From Sphingomonas baiyangensis (GTDB lineage: Bacteria; Pseudomonadota; Alphaproteobacteria; Sphingomonadales; Sphingomonadaceae), in the NCBI RefSeq assembly GCF_005144715.1, contig NZ_SWKR01000002.1, positions 62,001-126,000 of the forward strand: DNA of 64,000 nucleotides, given 5' to 3'. The notes beneath the pieces are model-generated. The model was not told the DNA's origin, made no database searches, and saw only the letters and a list, made by a program, of their open reading frames with translations. Below, piece by piece: positions 8,920 through 16,598 of the stretch. Positions within the stretch are counted from its first letter, which is position 1. The number at the start of each line of letters is the position of its first letter. The position numbers and the translations under genes were made by a program.

Positions 8920-9489
8920 ATGCGTACCGATCGTCCCCCGCCAAGCCCGCTCGATCGCGAGGCGCTGGAGCGCATGACGCTACGGTATGTAGGGCGTTAC
9001 GCCACCACGCGAGCCAAGCTGGCAACCTATCTCCGGCGCAAGCAGCGCGAGCGCGGATGGCACGATTCGTCGCTTTCGGCCGAAGCGGCGGTCGAACGCA
9101 TGGTGCAGCTATGCGCCGAGCGCGGCTATGTGGATGATCGAGGATTCGGTGAAATGCGTGCCGCCTCGATGGCGCGCAGGGGGCTGGGCGCGCGGCGCGT
9201 TGCCGCGACGCTGCGCGCCGATGGGCTGACGCCGGAGGATGCCGCCTTTCTCGACGAGGCGATCGATGCGCGATCGGTCGCCAGCGCGGTCGCGTTCGCG
9301 CGCCGCCGCCGGATCGGACCATTCGCTGCCGATCCGGCCGATCGTGCGCTGCGCGACAAGCAGATCGCCGCAATGGTGCGCGCGGGCCATTCGTTCGATA
9401 TGGCACGCGAGATTGTGGCGATGTCGCCCATGTCTCAAATCGGGGAAGTGGCGGAGATCGAACGCCACTTGCTTCTTTCGCTTTCCTGA
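8920..9489 (+). CDS. recX: RecX-family regulatory protein
   Basis: This 189-aa protein resembles RecX, the modulator of RecA filaments. It has arginine-rich triple-helix repeats with the LRYVGRYATTRAKL, Y(V/I)DDRGFGEM and MARRGLGARRVAATLR patterns usual in the family. It reads divergently from the acyl-AMP ligase, and no recA is nearby. Longer RecX forms like this one are usual in sphingomonads. The ATG at 8920 is the first in-frame start and gives a normal N-terminus. Confidence 0.85.
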   Translation: MRTDRPPPSPLDREALERMTLRYVGRYATTRAKLATYLRRKQRERGWHDSSLSAEAAVERMVQLCAERGYVDDRGFGEMRAASMARRGLGARRVAATLRADGLTPEDAAFLDEAIDARSVASAVAFARRRRIGPFAADPADRALRDKQIAAMVRAGHSFDMAREIVAMSPMSQIGEVAEIERHLLLSLS

Positions 9490-9527
9490 AACGCTATGTT
9501 AAGCTGGCGGCCGGGGGTAGAATTAAG

Positions 9528-10118
9528 ATGCGTGCTGATCCGCGGCCTGTGCCCGAAGCGTTCCATTCCGATGACGACCCGGCGGCGATGAGCGCGCCGG
9601 CCGAATCGCTCGACCCGCGGGTATATGCCGGCACCGTCAAATGGTTCGATGTGACGCGCGGGTTCGGCTTTATCGTCTGCGATGATGCTGCGGTCGGCGA
9701 CATTCTGGTCCACTTCACCATCCTGCAGCCGCTCGACCGGCGCAGCCTGCCCGAAGGTGCGCGCGTCGAATGTCTCGTCGTCCGGCGCGAACGCGGCCTG
9801 CAGGCCCGCGAAATCCTGTCGATCGACCTGTCGGGTGCCGTCGAGCCGCCGCGCGGGCGCACGCAGGGCGAGCGCGCCGAACGGCTGAAGCTGATCGCGG
9901 GGGCGGGGCCGTTCGAACCGGTGATGGTGAAGTGGTTCAACCGCCTCAAGGGCTACGGGTTTCTCGTGCGCCCGGGCGACGGTAGCGACGTGTTCGTGCA
10001 CATGGAGACGCTGCGCCGCGGCGGTATCGAGGAAGTCGAGCCCGATGAGCCGCTGCGTGCGCGCATCGTCGACGGCGACAAGGGGCCGCTTGCCGTTGCG
10101 GTCGAAAGGCCCGATTAA
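9528..10118 (+). CDS. Protein with two cold-shock domains
   Basis: This 196-aa protein carries two nucleic-acid-binding cold-shock domains. The first begins GTVKWFDVTRGFGFIV (about residue 33) and the second VMVKWFNRLKGYGFLV (about residue 129), each with an FxFVH-like RNP-2 segment (ILVHFT, VFVHME). Double-CSD proteins of this length are characteristic of alphaproteobacteria. It is 38 bp after recX and 7 bp before the DUF192 lipoprotein gene. RNA chaperone activity is expected from the family. Confidence 0.93.
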   Translation: MRADPRPVPEAFHSDDDPAAMSAPAESLDPRVYAGTVKWFDVTRGFGFIVCDDAAVGDILVHFTILQPLDRRSLPEGARVECLVVRRERGLQAREILSIDLSGAVEPPRGRTQGERAERLKLIAGAGPFEPVMVKWFNRLKGYGFLVRPGDGSDVFVHMETLRRGGIEEVEPDEPLRARIVDGDKGPLAVAVERPD

Positions 10119-10125
10119 GGGCCGC

Positions 10126-10635
10126 ATGACCTTTCGCTTTCCAAATCTCGCGCTGCTGCTGGCGGCCGCGACGATTCCTGCAGCCTGCACTGCCGGCGAG
10201 ACCGCTGGGTCCGCCGCCGAGGCGGCGACGGCCGAAATGATCGCGCTCCGCATCGAGGCTGCCGATGGCACGACGCACCGCTTCGATGCCGAGCCGGCGC
10301 GCACGCGCGAGGAGCAGGATCGCGGGTTGATGTACCGCACCGATCTGGGCCCGCAATCGGCGATGCTGTTCCATCCCTACCCGGCCGAAGGCGGCGGGCC
10401 GCGCGAGGCCAGCTTCTGGATGAAGAACACGCCGACGTCGCTCGACATCATCTTCATCCGTGCCGACGGTACGATCGCGCGCATCGCCGAGAATACCATT
10501 CCCTTCTCGGAAGCGCCGGTGGCCTCGGGCGAACCCGTCGCGGCGGTGCTCGAGATCGTCGGCGGGCGTGCTGCCGAACTGGGCATCGCTGCGGGCGATC
10601 GCGTGCGCTGGCAGGGTTTTCCGGCCGGGTCGTGA
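10126..10635 (+). CDS. DUF192 lipoprotein
   Basis: This 169-aa protein has an N-terminal signal with lipobox IPAAC, so it is probably a lipoprotein. The rest is a DUF192 domain with its typical EEQDRGLMYRTDL, FWMKNTP.SLDIIFI and GEPVAAVLEI..G segments. The molecular function of DUF192 is not established. It lies directly behind the cold-shock gene and 47 bp before the NDUFA12 gene, in an order common in sphingomonads. Confidence 0.9.
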   Translation: MTFRFPNLALLLAAATIPAACTAGETAGSAAEAATAEMIALRIEAADGTTHRFDAEPARTREEQDRGLMYRTDLGPQSAMLFHPYPAEGGGPREASFWMKNTPTSLDIIFIRADGTIARIAENTIPFSEAPVASGEPVAAVLEIVGGRAAELGIAAGDRVRWQGFPAGS

Positions 10636-10682
10636 CACGCGTGCGATTGCCCTGTGCCCCGCAACCGCGCTAAGGGCGCCGC

Positions 10683-11075
10683 ATGGGTATTCTCGGTTCG
10701 ATCTTCACCTGGTGGAACGGCGCGACGCTGGGCACGACGCTGGCGCTGCGCGGCAAGTCGCGCGTCGGCACCGATGCGCTTGGCAACGTCTATTGGCAGG
10801 GCGGGCGCGACACCGCCGGCCGGCCGCGGCGCTGGGTGATCTATAGCGGCTCGAACGACGCAAGCCGCGTGCCGCCCGAATGGTTCAGCTGGCTGCACCA
10901 CCAGATCGACGACGTGCCCGATCGTGCCCTGCCGCCGCATCGCATCTGGCAGAAGGAGCCGATCGCGAACCCCACGGGCACGGCGCTCGCCTATCGTCCG
11001 CCCGGCGCTCTCGAGAAGGGCGGCACGCGCGTGCGCGCTACCGGCGATTACGAGGCCTGGTCCCCCGACGCATGA
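10683..11075 (+). CDS. NADH:ubiquinone oxidoreductase subunit NDUFA12-like
   Basis: This 130-aa supernumerary complex I subunit is of a type found in alphaproteobacteria and mitochondria. The family pattern is clear: an N-terminal TWWNG segment, the central VGTDALGNVYWQ, RRWVIY.G..DAS.VPPEWF.WLH and the late PHRIWQKEP..NPTGT. Members act in complex I assembly or stability. The stop overlaps the start of the DUF2155 gene (ATGA at 11072-11075). Confidence 0.95.
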   Translation: MGILGSIFTWWNGATLGTTLALRGKSRVGTDALGNVYWQGGRDTAGRPRRWVIYSGSNDASRVPPEWFSWLHHQIDDVPDRALPPHRIWQKEPIANPTGTALAYRPPGALEKGGTRVRATGDYEAWSPDA

Positions 11076-11776
11076 GCCGCGACCGGCTCAAATGGGCAGG
11101 CGCGGCGCTGGGCGCGCTGCTGCTCGCGGTCGCTGCATGGTTCGGATATGACGCCTGGCGCAACCGCGACGACGCGGCGCGCAGCACGATCGAGCTTCCC
11201 GAGGCGGGGGTAGCGCCGGCGGCGACGCCGGCGGCGCGATCGGTCGATGTCGTGACGCTCGACGCCGATACGCTGGCGCTCGCGACGCAAGGGGCGACGC
11301 CGATGAACGAGCGCGTCGCCGTAGTCGGCCTGCTCAACAAGCGCAATGGCGACAGCCGCGACCTGCGCCTTCGGCCGGGACAGGCGGTGCGCGTGGGCGA
11401 TGCGATCGTGCGGCTGCGCGCCTGCGAGCGGACGGCGCCGTGGGAAGCCGAGCAATATACCGGCGCCTTCGTGCAGCTCGACGTGCGCGGCACCGACAAT
11501 CGCTGGCGCCGCGCGTTCTCGGGCTGGCTCTATGCCGAGCGCCCGGCGCTCAACGTCGTGCCGCACCCGATCTATGATGTGTGGCCCAAAAGCTGTGCGA
11601 TGACCTTGCCCGACACCGCCGAGGATACCACGGTACTGGGCGGCGAGGCTGCCGCGGGCAAGGCCGGGGCCGCACCGAGGCGATCGAGCGCATCGAACGC
11701 GCCATCGACCGAGGCGGCTCCCAAGGCCAGCCCGCCTACCGAATCGCCAAGCGCCGAGCCGAGCAACGCCATGTAG
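11072..11776 (+). CDS. DUF2155 protein, membrane-anchored or secreted
   Basis: This 234-aa protein has one N-terminal hydrophobic helix (about residues 9-25) and a DUF2155 domain. The domain shows GLNKRNG-like, LRPGQAVRVGDAIVRLRACERTAPWE, the FSGWLYAERPALN segment and HPIYDVWPKSC. The domain ends near residue 177. The remaining 58 or so residues are Ala/Ser/Pro-rich low complexity, encoded antisense to the tail of aat (overlap 11572-11776). The start overlaps the NDUFA12 stop by 4 nt. Confidence 0.88.
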   Translation: MSRDRLKWAGAALGALLLAVAAWFGYDAWRNRDDAARSTIELPEAGVAPAATPAARSVDVVTLDADTLALATQGATPMNERVAVVGLLNKRNGDSRDLRLRPGQAVRVGDAIVRLRACERTAPWEAEQYTGAFVQLDVRGTDNRWRRAFSGWLYAERPALNVVPHPIYDVWPKSCAMTLPDTAEDTTVLGGEAAAGKAGAAPRRSSASNAPSTEAAPKASPPTESPSAEPSNAM

Positions 11777-12339
11777 TGATCGCGGTCGATCTCGATCGCG
11801 CCGAGCGACTGGAGATGCCCCGTCTGGAACTGGCAGTCGAGCAGCTCGAAGCCGCCGACCCGCAGGCGCGCCACCAGCCAGGCAAGCGCCACTTTCGAGG
11901 CATCGGTAGCGCGGCTGACCATGCTTTCTCCGAAGAACGCCCGCCCCAGCGCCAGCCCGTACAGCCCGCCGACGAGCCGATCGCCCTCCCAGCATTCGAT
12001 CGAGTGCGCGAAGCCCATCTCGTGCAGCCGGGCGAACACCCTTGCGATCGGGGTGTTGATCCAGGTCTCGGGCCGGTCGGCCGCCGGCTCGGCGCATAGC
12101 CCCATGATGGCGTTGAAGGCCTGATCGGCGGTGACGCGGAAGCGCTCGCGTACGATCGTCTTGCGCAGCGAGCGCGACAATCTGAACCCGTCGAGCGGCA
12201 ATATCCCGCGCAGCTTGGGCTCGACCCAGTAGACGCCGGGCGCGTCACGATGATCGGCCATCGGAAATACGCCCATCGCGTAGGCGCGCAGCACCAGTTC
12301 GGGATCGAGCTGCTGATAGAGCGACAGCCGCCGCGTCAT
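11572..12339 (-). CDS. aat: Leucyl/phenylalanyl-tRNA-protein transferase
   Basis: Aat attaches Leu or Phe to N-terminal Arg/Lys of proteins, marking them for ClpAP through the N-degron pathway. The 255-aa protein shows the family core: AYAMGVFPMA, YWVEPKLRGILPLD, WINTPIA, HSIECWEGD.LVGGLYG and GRAFFGESMVS. Later come DCQFQTGHLQSLGA and the final RDHYMALL near residue 191. Most family members end soon after this point; here about 60 extra low-complexity residues follow, antisense to the DUF2155 tail. Its start overlaps the stop of the upstream parA-like gene (12336-12339). Confidence 0.94.
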   Translation of the reverse strand: MTRRLSLYQQLDPELVLRAYAMGVFPMADHRDAPGVYWVEPKLRGILPLDGFRLSRSLRKTIVRERFRVTADQAFNAIMGLCAEPAADRPETWINTPIARVFARLHEMGFAHSIECWEGDRLVGGLYGLALGRAFFGESMVSRATDASKVALAWLVARLRVGGFELLDCQFQTGHLQSLGAIEIDRDHYMALLGSALGDSVGGLALGAASVDGAFDALDRLGAAPALPAAASPPSTVVSSAVSGKVIAQLLGHTS

Positions 12340-13067
12340 CGTTTGCCGGCCAGCCGCTGCTCGATAACCTGCCAGAGATCGCGAAACGCCAGCGCGGCCG
12401 GCGAGCGCGAGGCAAACGCGCCAACGGGCGCGCGGCGCTCGGTCATCGTCTCGATGATGCTCGCGGCGGGGATCACGGGCCAGTCGGGCCTGGCCTCGAT
12501 CGCGGCCTGATGCAGTTTGCGACGCCGATCGACCATCGCGTGCACCGGCAACAGGGGCACCTTTGCGCCCTTCTGGTCGAGATGGCTTACCACCTCGTCG
12601 AACGCGCGCACCGACAGGGGCGAGGGGATTACCGGCACTACGATCAGGTCGGCGGCGCGCATTACCTGCTCGCTGGTTTCGGTGAGGCCGGGGGGACAAT
12701 CGAGCAGCAGCCGGTCATAGGCCTTGTCGAGCCCGTTCACGAGCTTGGCGAGCCGCTTCTTCTTGTCGAGCTCGTGGAACAGGATGTCGAGGCCGCGCAG
12801 CGAGGCATCGGCGCCTAGCACGTCGAGACGGTCGAACGCGGTCGGTCGAATGAGCTTGGTCGCATCGATGTCACGCGTGAACACCGCATGCGCTGCATCG
12901 CGCTCGCGCTTCGCGCCATCGAGCAACCATGTCGACGCCGCCTGCGGATCGAGATCCCAAAGCAGTGTCCGCCGGGCGGAAAATGTAGCGGCGCACCAGG
13001 CCAGATTGACCGTCAGCGTCGTCTTCCCGACGCCGCCCTTCAGGCTGTAGACCGCGATAACCGCCAA
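12336..13067 (-). CDS. ParA/MinD-family ATPase
   Basis: This 243-aa P-loop ATPase has a deviant Walker A, YSLKGGVGKTT, at its very N-terminus. It also has LLWDLDPQAASTW (switch I/Walker A') and LLLDCPPG (Walker B). A TTG at 13067 is taken as the start because AAGGGAG lies about 10 nt upstream and the family begins right before this motif; an ATG at 13112 is the alternative. No ParB or parS partner is near, so it is an orphan ParA. The 4-nt overlap with aat implies co-translation; the cargo is unknown. Confidence 0.88.
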   Translation of the reverse strand: MAVIAVYSLKGGVGKTTLTVNLAWCAATFSARRTLLWDLDPQAASTWLLDGAKRERDAAHAVFTRDIDATKLIRPTAFDRLDVLGADASLRGLDILFHELDKKKRLAKLVNGLDKAYDRLLLDCPPGLTETSEQVMRAADLIVVPVIPSPLSVRAFDEVVSHLDQKGAKVPLLPVHAMVDRRRKLHQAAIEARPDWPVIPAASIIETMTERRAPVGAFASRSPAALAFRDLWQVIEQRLAGKR

Positions 13068-13126
13068 GTGCCGATCACTCCCTTGCCGTGGGCGCCAAGG
13101 TGCCGCCGCCACGCGCGGCGCGCAAC

Positions 13127-13161
13127 AAAAAAGGGCCGGCAGATCGCGCTGCCGGCCCCTT
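13127..13161 (-). terminator. Rho-independent terminator after the MliC-like lipoprotein gene
   Basis: On the minus strand an 11-12 bp stem (13149-13160 with 13132-13142, core GGGCCGGCAG/CTGCCGGCCC) around a 6-nt loop is followed by six T residues. It closes the gene ending at 13183 and insulates it from parA-aat. Confidence 0.88.
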
Positions 13162-13182
13162 CGTAATGATGGTCGCTATGGC

Positions 13183-13572
13183 TCAGGCCGGCCCGGCGCG
13201 GCAGGTCAGCTCGTCCTTTGCGGGCAGCTTGAGCGTGACGTTCTCGGTGTCGCCGCTCAGCGAATAGCCTTCGGCAGTGAAGGGCTGGCCCGCCTCGCTC
13301 GCACGCAGCACGGTGCGCTCGCCTTCGCGATCGGTCCGGACCGTCACCTGCTTGTCGCCTTGGAAGAACTCGACATAGGCGAGGCTGTTGTCGCGGCAGC
13401 GGAACGTCACGTTGGCGCGGATCGCCGGCGGCAGCTCGACCGGCGCGGCGTTCGCCAGCTCGGCCTCGAGCGGGTTCGGCGGGCGCGTATCGATGACTTC
13501 GGGCTCGCTCTGGCAGGCCGCGAGCGAAAGGGCGGAGCCGCAGATCGCGGCGAGCAGGAGAGTGCGCTTCAT
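13183..13572 (-). CDS. Lipoprotein with MliC-like (lysozyme inhibitor) C-terminal domain
   Basis: This 129-aa protein starts MKRTLLLAAI and has a signal peptide with lipobox SLAAC. The C-terminal 75 residues carry a FRCRDNS...V.F..GDKQVTV start, a regular beta-strand pattern and a closing ELTCRA cysteine. This resembles the MliC/PliC beta-barrel that inhibits C-type lysozyme, with its two cysteines. The match is by pattern only. It has its own terminator downstream. Confidence 0.7.
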   Translation of the reverse strand: MKRTLLLAAICGSALSLAACQSEPEVIDTRPPNPLEAELANAAPVELPPAIRANVTFRCRDNSLAYVEFFQGDKQVTVRTDREGERTVLRASEAGQPFTAEGYSLSGDTENVTLKLPAKDELTCRAGPA

Positions 13573-13664
13573 GGCGCGCCCTTCGCCCACGCAGCATCGC
13601 GCGTCAAGGGGAAGTCTGCCGATGCAACAATCCTTGCGCTGCGCTGCAATCGCGCGGACCGGCG

Positions 13665-14188
13665 TCAGGAGGGTGCCGCCAGCACCACCTCGACGCGGCG
13701 ATTGCGCTGACGGCCTTCGGGGTCGTCGCCGCCCGTTGCATTGGCGTTGGGCGCGACCGGGCGCAGCTCGCCCAGACCGATCGCCTTGAGCAGTGCCGCC
13801 GGCACCTGCCGCTGGTCGACCAGATAGTCGCGCACCGCGTGCGCCCGCGCTTCGGACAGGCGCTGATTATAGGCGTCGTCGCCCTTGGCATCGGTATGCC
13901 CTTCGATCGATACCGAAGGCGGCTTCTGCGCGGCTATCAGCGCGGCGAGCTTGTCGAGCGTCGCGCGGGCATCGGGCCGGATCGTCGCCTTGTCGAAATC
14001 GAACAGCACGTCGCCTGGAAGCGACACCAGCGTCCCGCGATCGGTCTGCGTGGCGCCCAGCTCGCTTTGCAGCGTCTGGACCTCGGACAGCGAAGACTCA
14101 CTCGCGGTGCCGGCCCCGAAGCTGCTCGCGGTGCCGCGTACCGGCTCAAACCGCGAATAGCCTGCGGTGCGTGCGGTCAGGCTGCTGA
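13665..14188 (-). CDS. OmpA C-terminal (peptidoglycan-binding) domain, -1 frame of the upstream lipoprotein gene
   Basis: This frame encodes a linker rich in Ser/Thr, then an OmpA-like domain with GDVLFDFDKATIRPDA, the SIEGHTDAKGDDAYNQRLSEARA peptidoglycan-binding core and RRVEVVL. It has no signal peptide, no convincing ribosome site and no ATG before the domain. The frame is entered cleanly if translation slips -1 at the A-run ending at 14190-14189, which would give a 366-aa lipoprotein-OmpA fusion. Otherwise it is the severed half of a frameshifted gene, or the run length is a sequencing error. The fusion would anchor in the outer membrane and bind peptidoglycan. Confidence 0.75.
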
Positions 14189-14198
14189 CTTTTTTTTT
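14159..14198 (-). promoter_or_regulatory. Candidate -1 frameshift signal (A9 run plus hairpin)
   Basis: On the minus strand, nine A residues then G (14198-14189) end in A AAA AAG, read in the zero frame, the same heptamer as the E. coli dnaX site. Five bases downstream a 6-bp stem AGCCTG/CAGGCT (14183-14178 with 14164-14159) encloses a 13-nt loop. The zero-frame stop follows within four codons. Slippage by RNA polymerase on A9 would give the same fusion. Confidence 0.5.
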
Positions 14199-14764
14199 GA
14201 GCCGTCGTCGGACCAGAATGCGGTGGTTGCCGGAATGTCGAGGATGAACTTGGGGTTGCTCGCGCCGTCGCTGGTCGAGCCGTTCTCGTTGATGACGAGC
14301 TGGAGCCGGTCGGTCTGCGGCACGGCGCCGATGAACACCAGATCACCGGTCATGGTGGCGCCGCTCGCCACTTCGATTTCCTCGTTCAATTGCGGCGGCG
14401 AGATGATGAACTTGCGGTCCCCCGCGAGCAGGAAGGTGCGCTTCGAGTTGCGCAGCCAGTTGAGATCGACAGGCCGCGTATGGCCGTTGACATAGGTGAC
14501 GTTGAGCACGGTCTCGGTAGGCTTTACCTGGATGGCGTTGACCTTGAGTACGCCCCCATTGGGATGCACCTGCTCGAGCGAGAGGCGCACCGGCTCGCCA
14601 TTGGCGAACAGCTTGTCGAAGATGCCCGCTTCCTCGGGCGTGAGATCGGCGGCGTTTGTCGACGCGGTGACTTGCTCGGCCGGCGCTGCATCCGCATCTT
14701 CCTCGCGCGTACTGCACGCGGCGAGTGTCAGGGCGAGAGCAGCAAGGGGGAGGGCTCGCTTCAT
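14177..14764 (-). CDS. Lipoprotein, zero-frame product upstream of the OmpA frame
   Basis: This 195-aa frame starts MKRALPLAALALTLAAC, a signal peptide with lipobox TLAAC. A globular region of about 150 residues follows, with no family I can name; DLVFIGAVPQTDRLQLV is part of its last strand block. It ends abruptly three codons after a lysine run (DGSKKKSAA, then stop). The OmpA domain continues in the -1 frame. The likely intact gene spans 13665-14764. Confidence 0.75.
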   Translation of the reverse strand: MKRALPLAALALTLAACSTREEDADAAPAEQVTASTNAADLTPEEAGIFDKLFANGEPVRLSLEQVHPNGGVLKVNAIQVKPTETVLNVTYVNGHTRPVDLNWLRNSKRTFLLAGDRKFIISPPQLNEEIEVASGATMTGDLVFIGAVPQTDRLQLVINENGSTSDGASNPKFILDIPATTAFWSDDGSKKKSAA

Positions 14765-14794
14765 CGGCTTGGCTCCTTCGGCTGATAAGCCATT

Positions 14795-16099
14795 CTATTC
14801 GTGGAACTCGTCGAGATCGGGAATCCGTCCGAACGCGATCTTGGTGCCCACGCGGTCGATCCGTCCACCATGAAGCGGTCCAACCGTTACCGCATTGCGA
14901 CCAAAGCGTTCGTTCATCCGGTCCATCGCACGGCTGAGCGCCAGTCCTCGCGTTTCGCGCGCCAGCGGATCGTCGGGATCGAGCAGCGCGAACAGCGAGG
15001 ACTGATCGGGGCCGGTCGGCTCGATCTCGGCAAGCGTCACGCCTACCATGCGCAGGCGAAAGCCGCCGGGTCGCTGCCGCCCGGCATCGGCAAGGCGAGG
15101 GAACAGGCGATCGAGCGCGTCGAGGATGACGAAGCTGTCCTGCGTGGGCGGCAGCCGGGCGGTCGCGCGCCAGCTCGACTTGTCGTCCTCGAACCTGCCG
15201 TGGAGCATGAGCAGCCGGCTGCGATAGCCCTTGCGGCGCAGGCGGCTGGCGGCCTTGAGCGCCAAGCGTCGCGCGGTGAGGCGCGTAGGCTCGAGGCCGC
15301 GTTTCTGCGGGCTCAGCACATGGCTGTGGCCGATGGTGCGGCTCTGCGTTGGCTTTTGCGGCAGGTCGACGCCGTGGAGCAGATACCATAGCCGGTCGCC
15401 ATCGGTGCCGCCCCAGGCGCTGCCGGCGTCGCGTGGGCGGCGGGCGCACAGCTCGCGGATGTCGTTGATGCCCTTCTGCGCCAGGCGGCGCTCCATGCGC
15501 GGCCCGATGCCGGCGATGTCGCGCAGGGCGAGGGGGAAGAGACGGGCTGGAAGTTCACGCGCTTCGAGCACTGTGAGGCCATCGGGCTTCTGCATGTCGC
15601 TGGCCAGTTTGGCGAGCAGGCGGTTGGGCGCGATGCCGACCGAAGATTGCAGACAGCCGCCGATGTTTGCACGGATGCCCGCCTTGATGCGACGGGCGAG
15701 CGTCATCGCCTGCTCACGATCATTCTCGTTATCGAGGAGCCGGCAGGCGACTTCGTCGATCGAGCAGACCTGCGTCACGGGTATGAACTTCCAGATCTCG
15801 GCGACGATCGCCTGATGGAAGGCGACGTAGCGATCATGCCGCGCGGGGGTGACGACGAGGTCGCGGCAGAGGCGCTTGGCCTCCCAGACGGGAGTGCCGG
15901 TGGTGATGCCATAGCGCTTGGCCTCGATCGACGCGGCGATGGCGACCGTGGTGTCGCTGTCGACGGGGGCGACGATGAGCGGGCGTCCGCGATAGGCGGG
16001 TTCGAGCTGCTGCTCGACGCTGGCGAAATAGCTGTTGAGGTCGAGGAACAGCCAGCGCAGCGGCCTTGGCGGCAGATCGGGGGCGGGCAAGTCGGGCAT
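14795..16099 (-). CDS. Y-family DNA polymerase (DinB/ImuB-like)
   Basis: This 434-aa translesion polymerase has the palm motif FLDLNSYFASVEQ and the catalytic pair CSIDEVAC. Where Pol IV has SxDE it reads SIDE, so it looks catalytically competent, unlike ImuB. GIAPNRLLAKLASDMQKPDGL and the helix-hairpin-helix IAGIGPRMERRL are also present. The start MPDLPAP at 16099 is preferred over 16129 and 16156 because the upstream codons would run through a LexA box (16108-16122). SOS induction is therefore likely. It is divergent from the DUF962 gene. Confidence 0.9.
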   Translation of the reverse strand: MPDLPAPDLPPRPLRWLFLDLNSYFASVEQQLEPAYRGRPLIVAPVDSDTTVAIAASIEAKRYGITTGTPVWEAKRLCRDLVVTPARHDRYVAFHQAIVAEIWKFIPVTQVCSIDEVACRLLDNENDREQAMTLARRIKAGIRANIGGCLQSSVGIAPNRLLAKLASDMQKPDGLTVLEARELPARLFPLALRDIAGIGPRMERRLAQKGINDIRELCARRPRDAGSAWGGTDGDRLWYLLHGVDLPQKPTQSRTIGHSHVLSPQKRGLEPTRLTARRLALKAASRLRRKGYRSRLLMLHGRFEDDKSSWRATARLPPTQDSFVILDALDRLFPRLADAGRQRPGGFRLRMVGVTLAEIEPTGPDQSSLFALLDPDDPLARETRGLALSRAMDRMNERFGRNAVTVGPLHGGRIDRVGTKIAFGRIPDLDEFHE

Positions 16100-16107
16100 C
16101 GCGGTCC

Positions 16108-16122
16108 GAACAATAGCAGAAC
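16108..16122 (-). promoter_or_regulatory. LexA (SOS) box of the Y-family polymerase gene
   Basis: On the minus strand GTTC-TGCTATT-GTTC, the alphaproteobacterial LexA direct repeat, ends 8 bp before the proposed start codon. The same arrangement, with GTTCGG at the gene side, is seen at uvrD in this window. The site lies in the divergent spacer and could also affect the DUF962 gene. Confidence 0.75.
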
Positions 16123-16167
16123 ATTTCATTGCTCGACAGCCGTCGAATCGTTGCATAGGCTGCCCGA

Positions 16168-16497
16168 ATGGCGCGCGCGATCACCCGTTATGCCGACTTC
16201 TGGCCATATTATCTGCGCGAGCATGCGCGGCCCGAAACGCGGCGGATCCACTATATCGGCACCGCGCTGACCTTCGTGTTCCTCGGGATCGCGCTGGCAT
16301 CGGGCGGCTGGTGGTGGGTGGCGATCCCGCTGGCGGGGTACGGTTTCGCCTGGTTCGCGCACTTCCGTGTCGAGCGGAACCGCCCGGCGACCTTCACCTA
16401 CCCCTTGTGGTCGCTGGTGAGCGACTATCGCATGTTCTTCCTGGCAATCGCGGGGCGGCTGCGCCCGCACCTGACGCGCGCGGGTGTCTCCGGCTGA
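16168..16497 (+). CDS. DUF962 / Mpo1-like membrane protein
   Basis: This 109-aa protein has the DUF962 layout: [22 protein letters not shown] near the N-terminus, two central hydrophobic helices, and [24 protein letters not shown]. The conserved histidines (EH, IHY, AHF) match Mpo1-like dioxygenases, which in yeast oxidise 2-hydroxy fatty acids. A related role on sphingolipid-type hydroxy fatty acids would suit a sphingomonad but is inference. Confidence 0.9.
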   Translation: MARAITRYADFWPYYLREHARPETRRIHYIGTALTFVFLGIALASGGWWWVAIPLAGYGFAWFAHFRVERNRPATFTYPLWSLVSDYRMFFLAIAGRLRPHLTRAGVSG

Positions 16498-16598
16498 AGT
16501 GGCGGCGGTACATCGAGGGCCGGCGCTAAAGCAGCGATAAGGCGGGCTAAAGCCGGCGCGCCTTGCGGTTGCGCATATGCGCGCCCTATCTGCCTTGC

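Noticed and set aside
14189..14198. T9 tract on the plus strand as a transcription terminator
   Set aside because: No plus-strand gene ends there, and the hairpin lies on the wrong side for plus-strand termination after a coding region. On the minus strand the tract is A, inside a coding region.
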